Below are positions 34,173-46,129 of a DNA stretch of 64,000 nucleotides, one piece after another. Positions within the stretch are counted from its first letter, which is position 1. Each line of letters begins with the position of its first letter. The stretch is taken from the NCBI RefSeq assembly GCF_050624435.1, contig NC_134541.1, positions 12,020,995 to 12,084,994 on the forward strand, given 5' to 3'. Made by a program: the position numbers and the translations under genes. The notes beneath the pieces are model-generated. The model was not told the DNA's origin. It saw only the letters and a list, made by a program, of their open reading frames with translations, and did not search any database. The DNA is from Tenrec ecaudatus. Its lineage: Eukaryota > Chordata > Mammalia > Afrosoricida > Tenrecidae.

Positions 34173-35518
34173 CGAAGCCTTCTCATTTAGATAGGTGGCA
34201 TTTCCACCTTTGTCTCCCTCAAGGAGGGAAGTATGTTACACATCTACCTCCGAAAGCCCCAGCATCTGCCACCTTCTCTCCTAATGCCAAGGCCCTTCCC
34301 TCAAAGGAGTCGCCCCTGGACGGATACAGCCCTAGGGGTTTCTCGCAGCCAAATTGTCCTTCATTGACTCAGCTTCTCCACCTTGCCCTCTGGATGCCTG
34401 GGGACCGATTATTCTTTATCACGCTGGTCGCACGGTGCAGCATCCTGGCCAACCCTACTCGCTAAACACCAGGAACAACCCCCACCCCGACTTGAGACAA
34501 CCCCAAACGGCTCCAGATGCTGCCAAGGGTCCCCTGCGGGGCAGGAGGGGTAGAATTGCTGCTGCTTGGGAATCCCCAGACGGAATTTTTTTCAGTCAGC
34601 TTCATGGACAGCCGACCTAGGCGGTCGCTCCCCTCCACTGCCCTCCCCCCACACACAGAAGGGGTCCTGTCTTGCTTTAATGATCCATCTGCTGTCACCA
34701 TCTTGAAATGCTCAGGAGTCTCTGAATGTGGGGGCCTACGACTGCCGGAGCGGGTCCTGATCTCCAGCCTTGCGTTTCCATGCTTCCCCAGCCCTGCCGT
34801 GTGGGCTGTCAGGGCAGGGTGTCTGTCTTGGTCACCATGGGTCTCCCATGCTAATGCGTAGCAAGTGTTCAAAATATATTTGCAGAAGGCAGGAGGAGAG
34901 TGAGACAGAAGCGGGGCCTAGGCCCTGCCGCTCAGCCTGGGCTCCAGGGAGTCAAGGGCAGAATAACAGTGGTCCAGGGAACATAAGCTGCTCCATTCAG
35001 CGGCTAAGCCTTCCTTCCCTGGCTGCAGGGACATTCTCCTGAGCTTCTCGTGCATATCAAGTGTGCCCTGTGTGGTCTGCGGGCTTTCTCACGGCCCTCC
35101 CAGTACGCCGAGTCAGGGGACCCAGCAGTAACCCCAGCTGTAATGGACTGGAGGGGAGAGTCTTGGCGCTGTATTGCTGAGTGCTACCCGTTCAAGCAGG
35201 CCTTCGCTTGGCATTTGTTTGGCTGGTCCTCCCAGCCTTAAGTCTGTGTCCTCCGGATGCATTTGTCAATACAGGGCAGCAGGTCCTTGCTCTCCCTTGT
35301 AACTGGCTCTGCTGAGCATTGAGCCATGTGGAATAGGGACTGGAAGGGGGGTGCAGCGTCTACTGTGCCCTTCTTAGGGAAATAAACAAAACTCTCAGTG
35401 CACTCCCACCTGACCCCCCTATTAAAAAAAAGGTTGATCTCTAGTTTATCACCCATGTAGGCATCTGCTTTTGCGGGTGTGTGGGCAGTGTCACCCATGT
35501 TGGGAATCACTGATGTCG
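34173..35518. other. Unassigned intergenic sequence
   Basis: Unique, fairly GC-rich. Overlapping open frames of about 100-136 residues on both strands resemble no family. Confidence 0.4.
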
Positions 35519-35820
35519 TTGCTGCTGTTGTCAGCTGCCGCTGAGCCAGCCTCTCACGCGTACCCAGCAACACAGGACCGGCAGGACCCACAGCACACAG
35601 GACTGGTAGGACCCACAGCACTTGGCTGGTCTTCGGAAGCAGATCACCAAACCTTTCTTCCTAGTCGCTCTAGAAACCTGTTGTGCATCATAGCAACAAG
35701 CATCCACTAACAGATGGGCGGGGGCTTGGCGGGAAGTGCACTGGCTCAGGAATCAAACCTGGGTCTCCCACCACACCCACGGGACACCAGAATTCTACCA
35801 CTGAGCCAACTGTGCTCTCA
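35519..35820. repeat. Afrotherian interspersed repeat (unnamed), second copy
   Basis: It contains 'caaacctttcttcctagtcg', 'aacctgttgtgcatcatagc' and 'actgagccaactgtgctct', matching the layout at 16862. A 25 bp unit with 'ggacccacagcac' is duplicated at about 35571-35620. Confidence 0.55.
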
Positions 35821-36004
35821 AAGTAAATCACAGCAGGGGGAAAATCAGGCCATTCTCTTCAGACGGAAACCAAAGTTTAGTGTTTCCGTGAGTTGGTTCC
35901 TATCACATTAGCTTTGCTCTGAAGCAACAAAAACCAGACACAATCTAGGGCGATTTCAATGGGTGAATGGTTATATAAACGGGGGTATGTCTATAAAATG
36001 AAAA

Positions 36005-36385
36005 ACCCACCCACCCACTGCTATCACATCGATTCTGACTCATAGCCGCCCCACAGGACAGGAGAGATGCCTTTAGGGTTCCCGGATTGGCGTCTTTATG
36101 GACATAGATCATCGGGTCTTTTATTCTGTGCAGGCACGGGGTGACTTTGAACCTCTCTGTTGTTAAGCAGTCCAAGACACCCATACATACACCAACAGAC
36201 ACCAAGCTCACTGCCAGCAAGTCACGTCTGACTCATGGGGACCCTAGAGGGCCAAGTAGCACTGCCCCTGTGGGTTTCTGAACCTGTAACCCCTGACAGG
36301 TGGAGGACGCTGGTGCTTTCGAACCGCTGGCCTTTCGGGTTAACAGCCCCGCAGGGAGCCGCCACGCTGCCAGGGCTCCTACACA
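36005..36385 (-). repeat. Two AfroSINEs, antisense
   Basis: The first (about 36005-36180) has 'atcgattctgactcatagcc'. The second (36197-36385) has 'ctgactcatggggaccctag' and ends 'cgctgccagggctcc'. Confidence 0.8.
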
Positions 36386-36392
36386 GACACAA

Positions 36393-36454
36393 GGGGATTC
36401 AAAACGTGCGTGGCAAAATTCCATCACCTTTTCAACAAACCCCCTGAAGTCCCT
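36393..36454. mobile_element. Short palindromic MITE, copy 1
   Basis: The ends are 'ggggattcaaaacgtgcgtg' and 'accccctgaagtccc', imperfect inverted repeats. It is one of four related short elements in the window. Confidence 0.45.
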
Positions 36455-36793
36455 TCGAATATAACGTAGAACTGAGCTTGACATCAAGGACTGTCTAGAC
36501 TCGTGTGTAAGCCGAGTTTTTCCAGCACATTTTAATGCCTTTTTTTGTGGTAAAATTAGGTGCCTTGGCTGCTTTTCGGATCGGCTCATACTCAAGTATA
36601 CACGATCAATACTACAGGTTAGCTAGAAGCTGGAGGGTAGTGTCCCTACAAGCCTAGGATTTTCTCTAATGATTCACGGTACGCACACAAAGCCAGTCTT
36701 TGGTTTTTGTTTGTAAAGATCCAGCTCATCTTTGTTACTGTTCGGCGCTAAGCATATGCCTAAATCTGAAATCCTTTAGGATAAAAACATATG

Positions 36794-36870
36794 AGGGATC
36801 ATTGAGAAGTTTGTGAGAAAATCCCATTCTCTTTTCATTCAGTTTTTCCACAGACTTTTTGAAGCCCCCT
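36794..36870. mobile_element. Short palindromic MITE, copy 2
   Basis: It opens 'agggatcattgagaagtttg' and ends 'cagactttttgaagccccct'. The two arms are inverted complements around an AT-rich centre. Confidence 0.5.
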
Positions 36871-37774
36871 GGTACTTTCCCGAGTAACAGAGATCTGATA
36901 TGTGCACCTGGCTTTCAGAAATTCAATGAAGGAGGACCAGTTCTTGTGATCTGCTAGTTTTTCTAAGCCAGGAAACGCAAGTGCTAAGTTGTAAGCATAA
37001 GCATGTAACCTTTTTGGCAACCATTTTAAATAATAGGTTCTGTGCAACCCACACAGAACAAACATCGCACTTACAGCTTATAACCCAGATGACCCGAGTG
37101 CCCTGACCCCGCACCCCCACACACACACTCCGCTTTAAAAGAAGGCAGAGGTCGGACTGCAGTGGTTCTGACCCGATCAGGACACCATCAGAAGCGGGCC
37201 CACAGAGTGCAGGCCTCATTACACTTGCAATTCTTTGTGCTCAGAAGGCCCCACCACGGGGCTTCAGAACATCTTTCTTGATGATGAGCAGGACATATAA
37301 AATACCAGCAACAACCGAAAAATTCACCCGGCTGTATAATAGAATCTTCTCAAAGATGCTCTCGTCGGGAAAAGAACCTGATGCCACTAGTGTCAGGGGA
37401 GTCTGCTCTGAGAATGGAGCGCCCTGCCAGCTCCCTGAATCCCGGGGGTGGGGGTGGGGGGAATCTATTGTTGAGAAGGACAGGTGAACAGTAGGTGAAG
37501 GAGACACTCTGCAGCGCACGATTGTGGAATGGTTACATGAAATAGCGTAGGTGGGAAAGACTGTAATTCGCATGTGCAAAGTTGCAAAATGAGGCAGGAA
37601 ACCCTGAGAGACCCCTGAATTTTAATCTTCAGAACTTGGTCAGTGCCTGGTACCAAGTCTGCAGAATGCATTTATTCAAAATCCTTGCTAAGAAGCATAG
37701 ATTTTTTTTACCCCCTTCAGTAGCTCTTCTTAAGCGTGCATATTAATGACAGAGAATGCAGTTGAACAATAAGC
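36871..37774. other. Intergenic sequence with an orphan minus-strand ORF
   Basis: No repeat is recognised. A minus-strand frame (37241-37579) ends with a segment having one plausible membrane helix flanked by charged residues (about 37245-37400). I cannot assign it to a family. It may be chance or a retrocopy. Confidence 0.25.
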
Positions 37775-38460
37775 TAAGGGGAGGGGTTAGGGAGGGAAAA
37801 TAGAGGAGCTGATACCAAGGGCTCAAATAGAAAGTAAATGTTTAGAAAATGAAGATGGCAACATATGTACACATATGCTTGGAATGTTATAAGAGCTGTA
37901 AGAGTCCCCAATAAAATGTGTTTTTTTTCCTCCTCCCAGGGGGACGAGTAACAGAAAAATGGGTGAGGGGCGACAGAGGACAATGTAAGCTATAGAAAAA
38001 ATAATCCATAACTTATCAAGGGTTCGTGAGGGAGGGCGGGCGGAGGAGGGAGGGGGAAGACATGGGAGTTGATATCAGGGGCTCAAGTGGGAAGAGAATG
38101 CTTTGAAAATGATGATGGTGGCATATGTGCCAATGTGCCTGATTGTGATAAGAAATGTTAGAGCCCCCAATAAAAGTACTTTAAAAAAATCTCAGTCTCG
38201 AAAGGTTACATTCTTCATGAGTTTATGTCTGTAATGTTTTAGGGCAGGCAAAAGCATAGGAACAAACCCTTGACTTCTAAGCACGCGGGGGAAGTAACAG
38301 GGTCTGAAAAAGAAGGGACCGTAGGGGGGACTTTTGGAGGGTATGTTTCCTATATTTTTCTGGTTGTGATGCAGGCTATAAGAATCCATGCGTGACAAAG
38401 GATGTCTGTATGGATTGTGATGAGAGCTGTATGAGCCCCCAATAACATGTTTTTTTTTAA
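37775..38460 (+). mobile_element. Three partial LINE 3' tails in a row
   Basis: The copies end at about 37925, 38187 and 38455, each with 'cccaataaaa' or 'cccaataacatg' followed by A- or T-rich sequence. Each repeats 'gctgataccaagggctcaa'-type text or its end. They suggest repeated insertion at A-rich tails. Confidence 0.6.
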
Positions 38461-39514
38461 TGGAAAAAACGTGTTATTTCTTTAAAACTTTATTTCAAAG
38501 TTATTTGCCTCTCTGTTAATAAATGTTCTGTGCCAGGTATTACTAGGCCTGCCCATTGCTGACAATGGACTTTGAGAATACTCATTTCCTGGCACCCAAC
38601 AGTTAAATTACTCTTTTCAAACCATACCGACTCCCAATACTTGCAAAAGTGTTCCATGCACTGGTGCCCATCAATTTTAAATGTGAACTTACATTATTGA
38701 TCTCTATCAGTGGATGTTAAAATGCAGTCATTTTAACAAAGTGTGACTGCACAAATCAAGATCCTACTGGATAATATTAGACAAGAGTATTTTACAAACA
38801 CTGCATTACCTTGCAATTTGAAACATTACATTTCATATTCGTGTAATTATTTTTGATAACTGAAACTTCAAAGAAATTAAAAGCAGATAAAGTTTTAAAC
38901 TTTTAATTCTGTACATTGGTTCCAACTATCACTGTTTTTACAATCTATAAGGTTCATGTCATGTTCACCACCAAAAAGATCTGTAAAACTGTTTAGTGTT
39001 CAAAAAAAAAAAACTGTTTAGTGTTCTTCTCCATCTCATGTGATAGTTGGGTTTTTTGGTCTTTTTTTCTGAAGGTGAAAATCTGAGGAAATGCTTGATA
39101 AATTCTACTTCTAGGCTTTAAAGTAGATTATGCTTTTGGGCTCAGCAGACGGCGTAAAAATGTGGGCTGCACCTTATTTTCAGCGGACACATCGAGACAA
39201 AAAGAAAAGAAAGAAGACTTGCACCACCATGGATTTAGGTCGTCAGGCTTTAAATTGGATTCACAACACTGAACCGTTGGGAGTAACCTAAGAATGCCCT
39301 GCGCCTTCACCTTTTTGCTTTACATTTATAAAAAGAAAAGTCAAGATTAAGCAATATCTTTTCAAACTGATGCACTTTTTAAAGCCTATTAGCCCACACT
39401 GCTCAAGATGACTCAAAACAATGAACACAATGAATTGGGTTTCTCCTACCACTAGATTGGCATAAATCAAAATGTTAGAACACCACTTGAGCTGCTTTGA
39501 AAGGGAGCTTGACA
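38461..39514 (-). other. AT-rich unique block, 3'UTR-like
   Basis: About 1 kb of AT-rich, repeat-free sequence unlike the GC-rich intergenic DNA to the left. On the minus strand there is an AATAAA (tttatt at about 38489). It could be the 3'UTR of an undetected minus-strand transcript, a distal MOCS3 3' end, or simply AT-rich DNA. No open frame was recognised. Confidence 0.3.
38985..39026. repeat. 17 bp direct repeat around an A-tract
   Basis: aaaactgtttagtgttc occurs at 38985-39001 and 39010-39026, separated only by A residues. This looks like a target duplication around a poly(A)-only insertion. Confidence 0.85.
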
Positions 39515-39700
39515 CTGCCTGGCGACATGAGGTAAGTGTTGGGCTGCTAACCATAAGGTCCTTGGTTCAGACCTACCACTCAGAGGAAGAAAGATGAGGC
39601 AGTCTTGCTCCTGTGTAGACTGACAGCTTTGGAAGTCCTGTGTAGGATTGATCCTGTGAGTAGGAAGGGACTGATGGCAGTGGGCTTGGTTTTGCTTTGT
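39515..39700 (+). repeat. AfroSINE
   Basis: It contains 'tgttgggctgctaaccataa' and 'gatggcagtgggcttggttt'. Confidence 0.8.
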
Positions 39701-39804
39701 TTATTTAAAGCATACTATTGGCTAGCATTCCATTCTAGGTTAAAAGACTACAGTAGCTCTACATGCACTGACCTCACACGGACCAGTGTATATCCCCTTT
39801 TCTT

Positions 39805-39985
39805 TTTTTTAAATCGTTTTATTAGGGCCTCATACAACTCTTATCACAATCCATACATACATCAATTGTGTAAAGCACATTTGCACTTTCATTGCCCTCA
39901 TCACTCTCAAAGCATTTGCTCTCCACCTAAGCCGCTAGCATCAGCTCCTCATATTTCCCCTCCTCCCCCTTTTCTAAAAAGCAAG
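39805..39985 (-). mobile_element. LINE 3' tail, antisense, short
   Basis: It starts 'cgttttattagggcctcata' and contains 'tcatcactctcaaagcattt', the reverse complement of the LINE tail end. Confidence 0.75.
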
Positions 39986-40511
39986 CTACTGTATAGGAAG
40001 TCTGAATGAAATGTTGCCATTTGCAGGGGTACCAGCAGGCGCCCGCATGGACCACAGCAGGTAACCATGTCAGAGGGTGATGCATAGTGACAGCTTGTAG
40101 AATGCTGGGCAGTGTCTCAGCAGAAATGTATTATTCTTTGGAAACCTGTATTTTGTTAAAACAAAAAGGTGGATGAGGAAGCCCAGCTTACATGTGTCAA
40201 GATGCCCGCAAGACTAAAACTCTCTTTTGCTCATTTTTTGAATAATCTAACCTGCTCTGGTCGGAGCTGTTATTACTCAATCACAAGGATGGTTTGAATC
40301 ACGTGGTCTCCTCTACACGGCTGTGCGCAAGTGCTGTGTGTAGCTAGCGTCGACTGTCAAATCTCTGAGGTTAGCTACCATGTTATGATAATATTTGTGA
40401 AGCTATTACCATATTTTTGGAGAATCAAGTCATAATTGAAAGGCGAAAAAAAATTTAAAGGTTTCTGCTCGGTTATTCATAGTATTGTAATTCAAAGTAA
40501 AGTTTTTACCG

Positions 40512-40740
40512 AACAAATTGTTGCTAGGTGGCACTGAGTTGGTTCTGAGTCACAGTGACCCAGGCACAAATGAACGACCACCGCCGGTCCTGCACCATCG
40601 CACGATCGTTAGGTTTGAGCTCCACATTGGAACCGCTGTGTTGATCCACCTGAGGGTTTTCCTCTCTACTGTTGCCCCTAGGACTGGTCTCTCCGGGAAC
40701 ATGTCCAAAATACATATCCATGAGTCTAATAAATATTGCC
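40512..40740 (-). mobile_element. BovB/RTE-like LINE 3' fragment, antisense
   Basis: It contains 'gttggttctgagtcacagtg', 'cggtcctgcaccatcgcacg' and 'ctaggactggtctctccggg', the RTE tail in reverse. The coding frame is degraded. Confidence 0.65.
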
Positions 40741-41357
40741 TTTACACAATTTACTGCTACACCATCTATTAGCCTATCGTGAAAATTGATCAGACTTTAC
40801 TATGGATTCTGTCCGCTGGGGCACAGGTCTACGTGGGTGCGGGTAGTGGTGAGGGGAACACCGTGAGTTACTGCACTGCGTGACACCAACCCTGGTGACC
40901 CGACTGGCCATTTGTGTATGAATCACCACAATAGCCACACAAATGGTCTCTGCGCAGGGAAGGGGAGGGACTGGGGGCCAGGAGAGGGAAGAAAAGACTT
41001 AAACATTTTCCTGTGTCGGGTCACTTGCTTTCAAACTTTCTATGCTGTCGTTCCTATTTATTATTTAGTTGTAAGAGTTGCAAAAAGATAGGATAGCCTT
41101 CATGAAGCGTCTCCTAATGGATAATAAAAAACCTCATTTTTAAGTAATTATATGGTCGGTAAATCTTTTTTTTTCTTCTTTAAATGTAAATCCATTTCTT
41201 TCTTTCTCTGGCCATCAAGGTGTGGGTCTAAACAAGTAGGAAGGGGAGACATCGTGTCATGGTACTTTAGGCACAAGTTGGAGCCAACAGTCGCACCTAA
41301 CACAAAACCAGCCTCAAGTACTGCAGGTTCAAGTTTCCAAAAGTACCATGTGCCAAC
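40741..41357. other. Unassigned intergenic sequence
   Basis: Mostly AT-rich unique sequence; no gene or repeat recognised. Confidence 0.4.
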
Positions 41358-41620
41358 TCTCCTCTGACGGAGCCCTGATGGCACTCTGGGTGACCAGTTT
41401 GGTTGTAAACGAGCAGTTTAAACCTACCAGCCAAACCAAGGGAGAGAGACGTTTCCTCACCCCCCATAAAGATTTTCAGTCTCATATTAATTAAAATTTT
41501 TTTATTAAAAAATTTTTAATTTTCAGTCTCTGAAACTCAGGGGCAGTTCTACTTTAGTCTTACAGGGTCCCTGTAAGTCAGAATTGACTTGATGGCAATG
41601 AGTTTGGTTTTTTGAGTTAC
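41358..41620 (+). repeat. AfroSINE with an AT-rich micro-insertion
   Basis: The SINE begins 'tgacggagccctgatggcac' and ends 'gatggcaatgagtttggttt'. It is interrupted by 35 AT-only bases at 41484-41518, flanked by direct copies of attttcagtctc (41472-41483 and 41519-41530). Confidence 0.85.
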
Positions 41621-41940
41621 ACCCTGATTATTATGCAGCTACATAAGAAATTCCGTTCAGACCATTCATCAAATCTGGCAAAAGCTTGAAAGTACATGAT
41701 GCACCTTCAGTTTTGTAAAAATGTTAGTCTATCAATTTAGATGACATTAAAATGATTGGGGGAAAAACAGGCACTTTTTTTTATATTTTAACTGAGGTGA
41801 TTAGCTCATAAATACAGTACAAATGAAAAACACAACCACAAATTTTCAAAGCTGTTTTGGGCTTCCCCAACACTCAGCTACCCTATGTCCACTTAAAAAA
41901 GACCCAACACATCCATCTTTCCTTCTCTTAATGTGCAGTT

Positions 41941-41946
41941 TTTATT
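41941..41946 (-). terminator. MOCS3: Candidate MOCS3 poly(A) signal
   Basis: AATAAA on the minus strand in the context gttcaataaaaactgcac, about 1.58 kb downstream of the MOCS3 stop. It is the clearest canonical signal in that interval. The assignment is inference; human MOCS3 uses a somewhat shorter 3'UTR as I recall. Confidence 0.5.
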
Positions 41947-43524
41947 GAACTGGGTGGGGGGAGCTTATATATCAGATTCACACCTCCTTTCCACTTAAGC
42001 CAAAAGGCTTCAATCACCCTATTGTGTGTTTCATTTGGGAGACATCAGAATGTTTGACTTCATTGTTTAACACAACATATTTGGGAAAGAAAAAAAAAGC
42101 CAAATGTTAAGATTTTCTTAAAACATTGAAAACTTTGGAACCACTGTCCATACCACATTCCACCCAAAGTCCGCTGGGAAAGTGAAATTTCAAATAACAG
42201 AAAGGGGCTGGGTGGTGGAACCGCAGGTCATATTCTTTAACTGTTTATGAGACAGTCACATCTTGAGTACTGCCCTCCTCCTGTAAAATCCCGACTCCCT
42301 TACAGCACGGATGCAGGCACCCCATTAGACTCTGTCCGACACACTGTACCCAGACTCCGATTCAGAAGACAGCGACAGGCAGTCACTTTTTGTAGGGTTT
42401 CCCTGGTTCTTTCTCCCTCAAAAGGCAGTCACGAGTGGTGGGCTTCCTGGGAAAGCACCCATTGCAGGTCAAGAGATGGGAAGGTAGAAGCAGCCATTTC
42501 TGTAAAACCTAATGGGTGGCCCCACATAGGCCAGCCCTGCACTCTCCCCTCCAAGATCCAGTCATGTATTTGAAGAGAAGCAGTCAGCGCCTGTTCCCCC
42601 TTTCCTACAGCAGCATATTTGTGTGGACTGTCTTTTCCCAGTAAGCAGGTGATGACTATTCTGATCTTAAAGTTGCAAATTTGTTACCAGCAAGATAATC
42701 TAGCCTGAAAAGTTTTTAAAACTTTAAAAAAATTTTTACTTTGCCAGTAGATAAGAAGATTTCACATTTACATCTAATTCCTGCCTTCTCTTGCGGGGGG
42801 GTGGGGGTGGGGGGGGGGAGAAGGAACAAAACAGATAACCTGATGGCAACAGGTGTTGGCAACAATCAGCCAGAAACTAGAAACCCCCTTTTGGCAGGGC
42901 ATTTGATTTTCAAATTGCTACTGATACAGACTCAGGTATTAAGTACCTACTTTTAATTTTGTTTATATGATTAAAAGCTGAGCATGAGAGGTTAGGTCTT
43001 GGACTATTCAAAACGGGTAACTGTGTGATGCTTCTCAAATAATTAAAACAATTTCTATATTAAAGTGCTTGTTTCAAAAATTCTAGAAGAAACCACACCC
43101 AAATAACTTACTAAACACAAACAACCAGAGCTTGGTTTGCTAAGTGTCTGCCTCTACATCCCAGTTCCAGCCCTACAATGGACCATTTAAAGAGCCCTTG
43201 GGGTAAACAGCAGGTGAATAAGTGAATGATCTGCTGGTTCAAAATACAAAATCCTATCCCTTAGTATTACAAGCATAGACTCAAATGATGCAAACAGGAG
43301 GAGGAGTGGGGGTGGTCTCAGAAACAGTACTCTTAACTCCTGCAGAGGAAAAGGGCACCCCAACGAGCCCTATTAAAAAGCCCTTCATAAAAACAGGACC
43401 CAGAATATTTACAGAAATTGTAGAATCCCAGCCTCCTCCACACATGATAGAAGAATGCAAATAAATACATCTTTGAGGTATTATGGCAATTCATATTGTC
43501 CAAAGTCTGCCAAAGCCTGCCATC
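41947..43524 (-). other. MOCS3: MOCS3 3'UTR (probable)
   Basis: AT-rich and largely repeat-free, downstream of the MOCS3 stop on the minus strand. It includes a G-rich run at 42796-42818. The extent depends on which poly(A) signal is used. Confidence 0.5.
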
Positions 43525-44907
43525 TCAGTACTGTGGAAATGTCTCATCGATCTTAGCAGCCCACGCCATGAGCCCCCCAACAACGTCTTGCGCTGTTAGC
43601 GCGTCTAGCTCATGGGCCTCCATTAATGCCTGCAGGATCTTCACAGCTTTCTGGGAGTCGTTTCCCAGCTTGCAAATCGCATAGATGGGGAGAGCTGCCC
43701 CTTCCTGCGTGCCTTGCTTCCCTTCTCGGATGGCTTCCCGGAGGAGCTTCAGGCTCTTGGCCTCCCTCCGTTCTAAATGCTTCAAGGGGATGTGCAGGGC
43801 ATGTGGCAAGCGACAGATGTCCACCTCCACTTGAGGCCTCACATCCAGCAGCAGGTGGGGCGCCCCAGAATCCAGAAGTCGCTGGTAGTCGGTGACAGAA
43901 ACGCGTTCCTTTGGGCTCAGCAACTGTAGGGAGCGACACTTATCGGTGGCTGAGGAGCCACAGAAGGCTTCGTAGTCCTGCAGGTCGGTGACAGTGGGCC
44001 GCTCCCCACAAGCTGCACAGTCGGGCCTGCGCTTCCGCAGCCGAATGGAGCGGAAATACCCTCTGAGGGCATCGAAGAGCAACAGGCTGCCACTGTACGA
44101 CGGGCCCAGGCGGGCGGCGATCTTCAGCACTTCCAGCGCTTGCAGGCAGCCCAGCACCCCAGTCACCACCCCGAGCACCCCACCATCTGCGCAGTTGGTC
44201 ACTGTCTCCGCTGGGGGTGGCTGGGGAAAGACACAGCGATAGCAAGGCCCGCCGTCATAGTGGTAGACCGTAAGCTGGCCCTCGAAGCGCAGGGCGCTGG
44301 CCGACACCAGAGGCCGGCCCGCCAACACACAGGCGTCGTTGACTAGGTAGCGAGTAGGCACGTTGTCCGAACAGTCGGCCACCACGTCGTACCGGCGGAC
44401 CAGATCCAAGGCTGTGGCTGGCGTGAGGGCCTGCGCATAGGGCACGCACTCCACCGCAGAGTTCAGACGGCGCAGCGAGGCGGCTGCGGAAAAAGCCTTG
44501 GCCTGGCCGGCCAGTGCCTCACCATGCAGCACTTGGCGGGCCAGGTTGCTCATCTCTACGACGTCGTAGTCCACCAGGCCGATGCGGCCCACGCCGGCCG
44601 CGGCCAGGTACTGCGCCAGTGGGCAGCCGAGCCCACCACAGCCCACGACCAGCACCGACGCGGTCGCCAGGCGCAGCTGTCCGTGCACTCCCAACTCAGG
44701 CAGCACGAGCTGCCGGCTGTAGCGCAGAATCTCCTCTCGGGACAGAGCGGCCTTTGGCGGAAGCGGCGACACCGGAGTCAGCCCTTTGGGCACAGATTCC
44801 TGCTCCGCCAAAAGAGCCGCCGCCAACTTCTGCTTCAAGGAACTTAGCTCCTCCTCACGCAGGGCAACTTCAGCCCTCAGAGCGAGCACCTCCTCGCTAG
44901 CTGCCAT
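43525..44907 (-). CDS. MOCS3: MOCS3, adenylyltransferase and sulfurtransferase
   Basis: A complete intronless 460-residue protein, the same length as I recall for human. The N-terminal E1/MoeB/ThiF domain adenylates the C-terminal glycine of the sulfur carriers MOCS2A and URM1. The C-terminal rhodanese domain then hands over sulfur, for molybdopterin synthesis and tRNA wobble-uridine thiolation in the cytosol. I see an N-terminal coiled-coil-like stretch (about 5-35), the nucleotide-binding GCGGLG (89-94), zinc cysteines C222, C225, C297 and C300, the E1-type C239 (VTNCADGG) and the rhodanese C412 (AICKLGND), all at the human positions. The start has an ideal Kozak context (gccaccatgg). The gene is head to head with DPM1 across 298 bp. 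Lack of introns is normal for MOCS3 and does not indicate a retrocopy. Confidence 0.98.
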   Translation of the reverse strand: MAASEEVLALRAEVALREEELSSLKQKLAAALLAEQESVPKGLTPVSPLPPKAALSREEILRYSRQLVLPELGVHGQLRLATASVLVVGCGGLGCPLAQYLAAAGVGRIGLVDYDVVEMSNLARQVLHGEALAGQAKAFSAAASLRRLNSAVECVPYAQALTPATALDLVRRYDVVADCSDNVPTRYLVNDACVLAGRPLVSASALRFEGQLTVYHYDGGPCYRCVFPQPPPAETVTNCADGGVLGVVTGVLGCLQALEVLKIAARLGPSYSGSLLLFDALRGYFRSIRLRKRRPDCAACGERPTVTDLQDYEAFCGSSATDKCRSLQLLSPKERVSVTDYQRLLDSGAPHLLLDVRPQVEVDICRLPHALHIPLKHLERREAKSLKLLREAIREGKQGTQEGAALPIYAICKLGNDSQKAVKILQALMEAHELDALTAQDVVGGLMAWAAKIDETFPQY

Positions 44908-45367
<460 letters not shown>

Positions 45368-46129
45368 TAGCGCTCCCGGCCGGCCGCCCCGCCAGGAGCT
45401 GAGCCGGCTTCCCCCGTCCGAGTGGCGGTCGTTGGCCGCGCGAGGCCGCCTCGGCCAGCCCCTTCTCATCTGGCGCTGGAAGCCTCAGGGAGGAGACGGC
45501 TGCGAGGAGTACGGGCGGATACATTGCGTTTTCCCCGCGTGCCCCGGCGCTCCTTACCTGCCCTTTGCTTTGTGAGAAACACCACTTTCTTTTTCCACTT
45601 GAGTCGGCCGTTCTTTTCCTTGGGAGCGAGGCCGACAGCCAGGCCTCACTCTTCCCTAGAGGCGGTCAAGGTTGCGTGCGACCGGAGGCCAGGCGAGTGT
45701 GCCCACTCCCCGCCGGGTGATGAGCGCTTCTGTGAGACCGAGGTCTGGTCTTGGTGGGCGGGCTGACGGCGCTGCTGCACGGGAGAACCTTTCTTGAGAG
45801 GAGAGAACCGATCGGCTTCTACGCAGGTCACATGAGCCTAGAACATGGGTGTTCCTTGTGCTTGATAGAAACGGGGTGGGGGCGGGAGGTGCTGGGGTGT
45901 GGGTTTTTTGCGTTGCACAGGTTTTAGAGAACTTTTGGAAACCCTTGAGCCGTACGAAGTACCGGTAACTTGGTTTAGGGTTCCACCAATAGGATCAAGC
46001 TGCCCACATCCTTGAAGGTCTTCTTGTATCAGCACAGACCAGCAGCAGATTGATTTGAAAGTTGGGTAGTAATCCATATGGCTGTGTTGTCATACTTTCA
46101 GGCGGGCTGAACGGTGATCACAGATTATT

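Noticed and set aside
43610-44900. Open frames antisense or frame-shifted within MOCS3
   Set aside because: They are shadows of the MOCS3 coding frame with P/A/R-rich composition.
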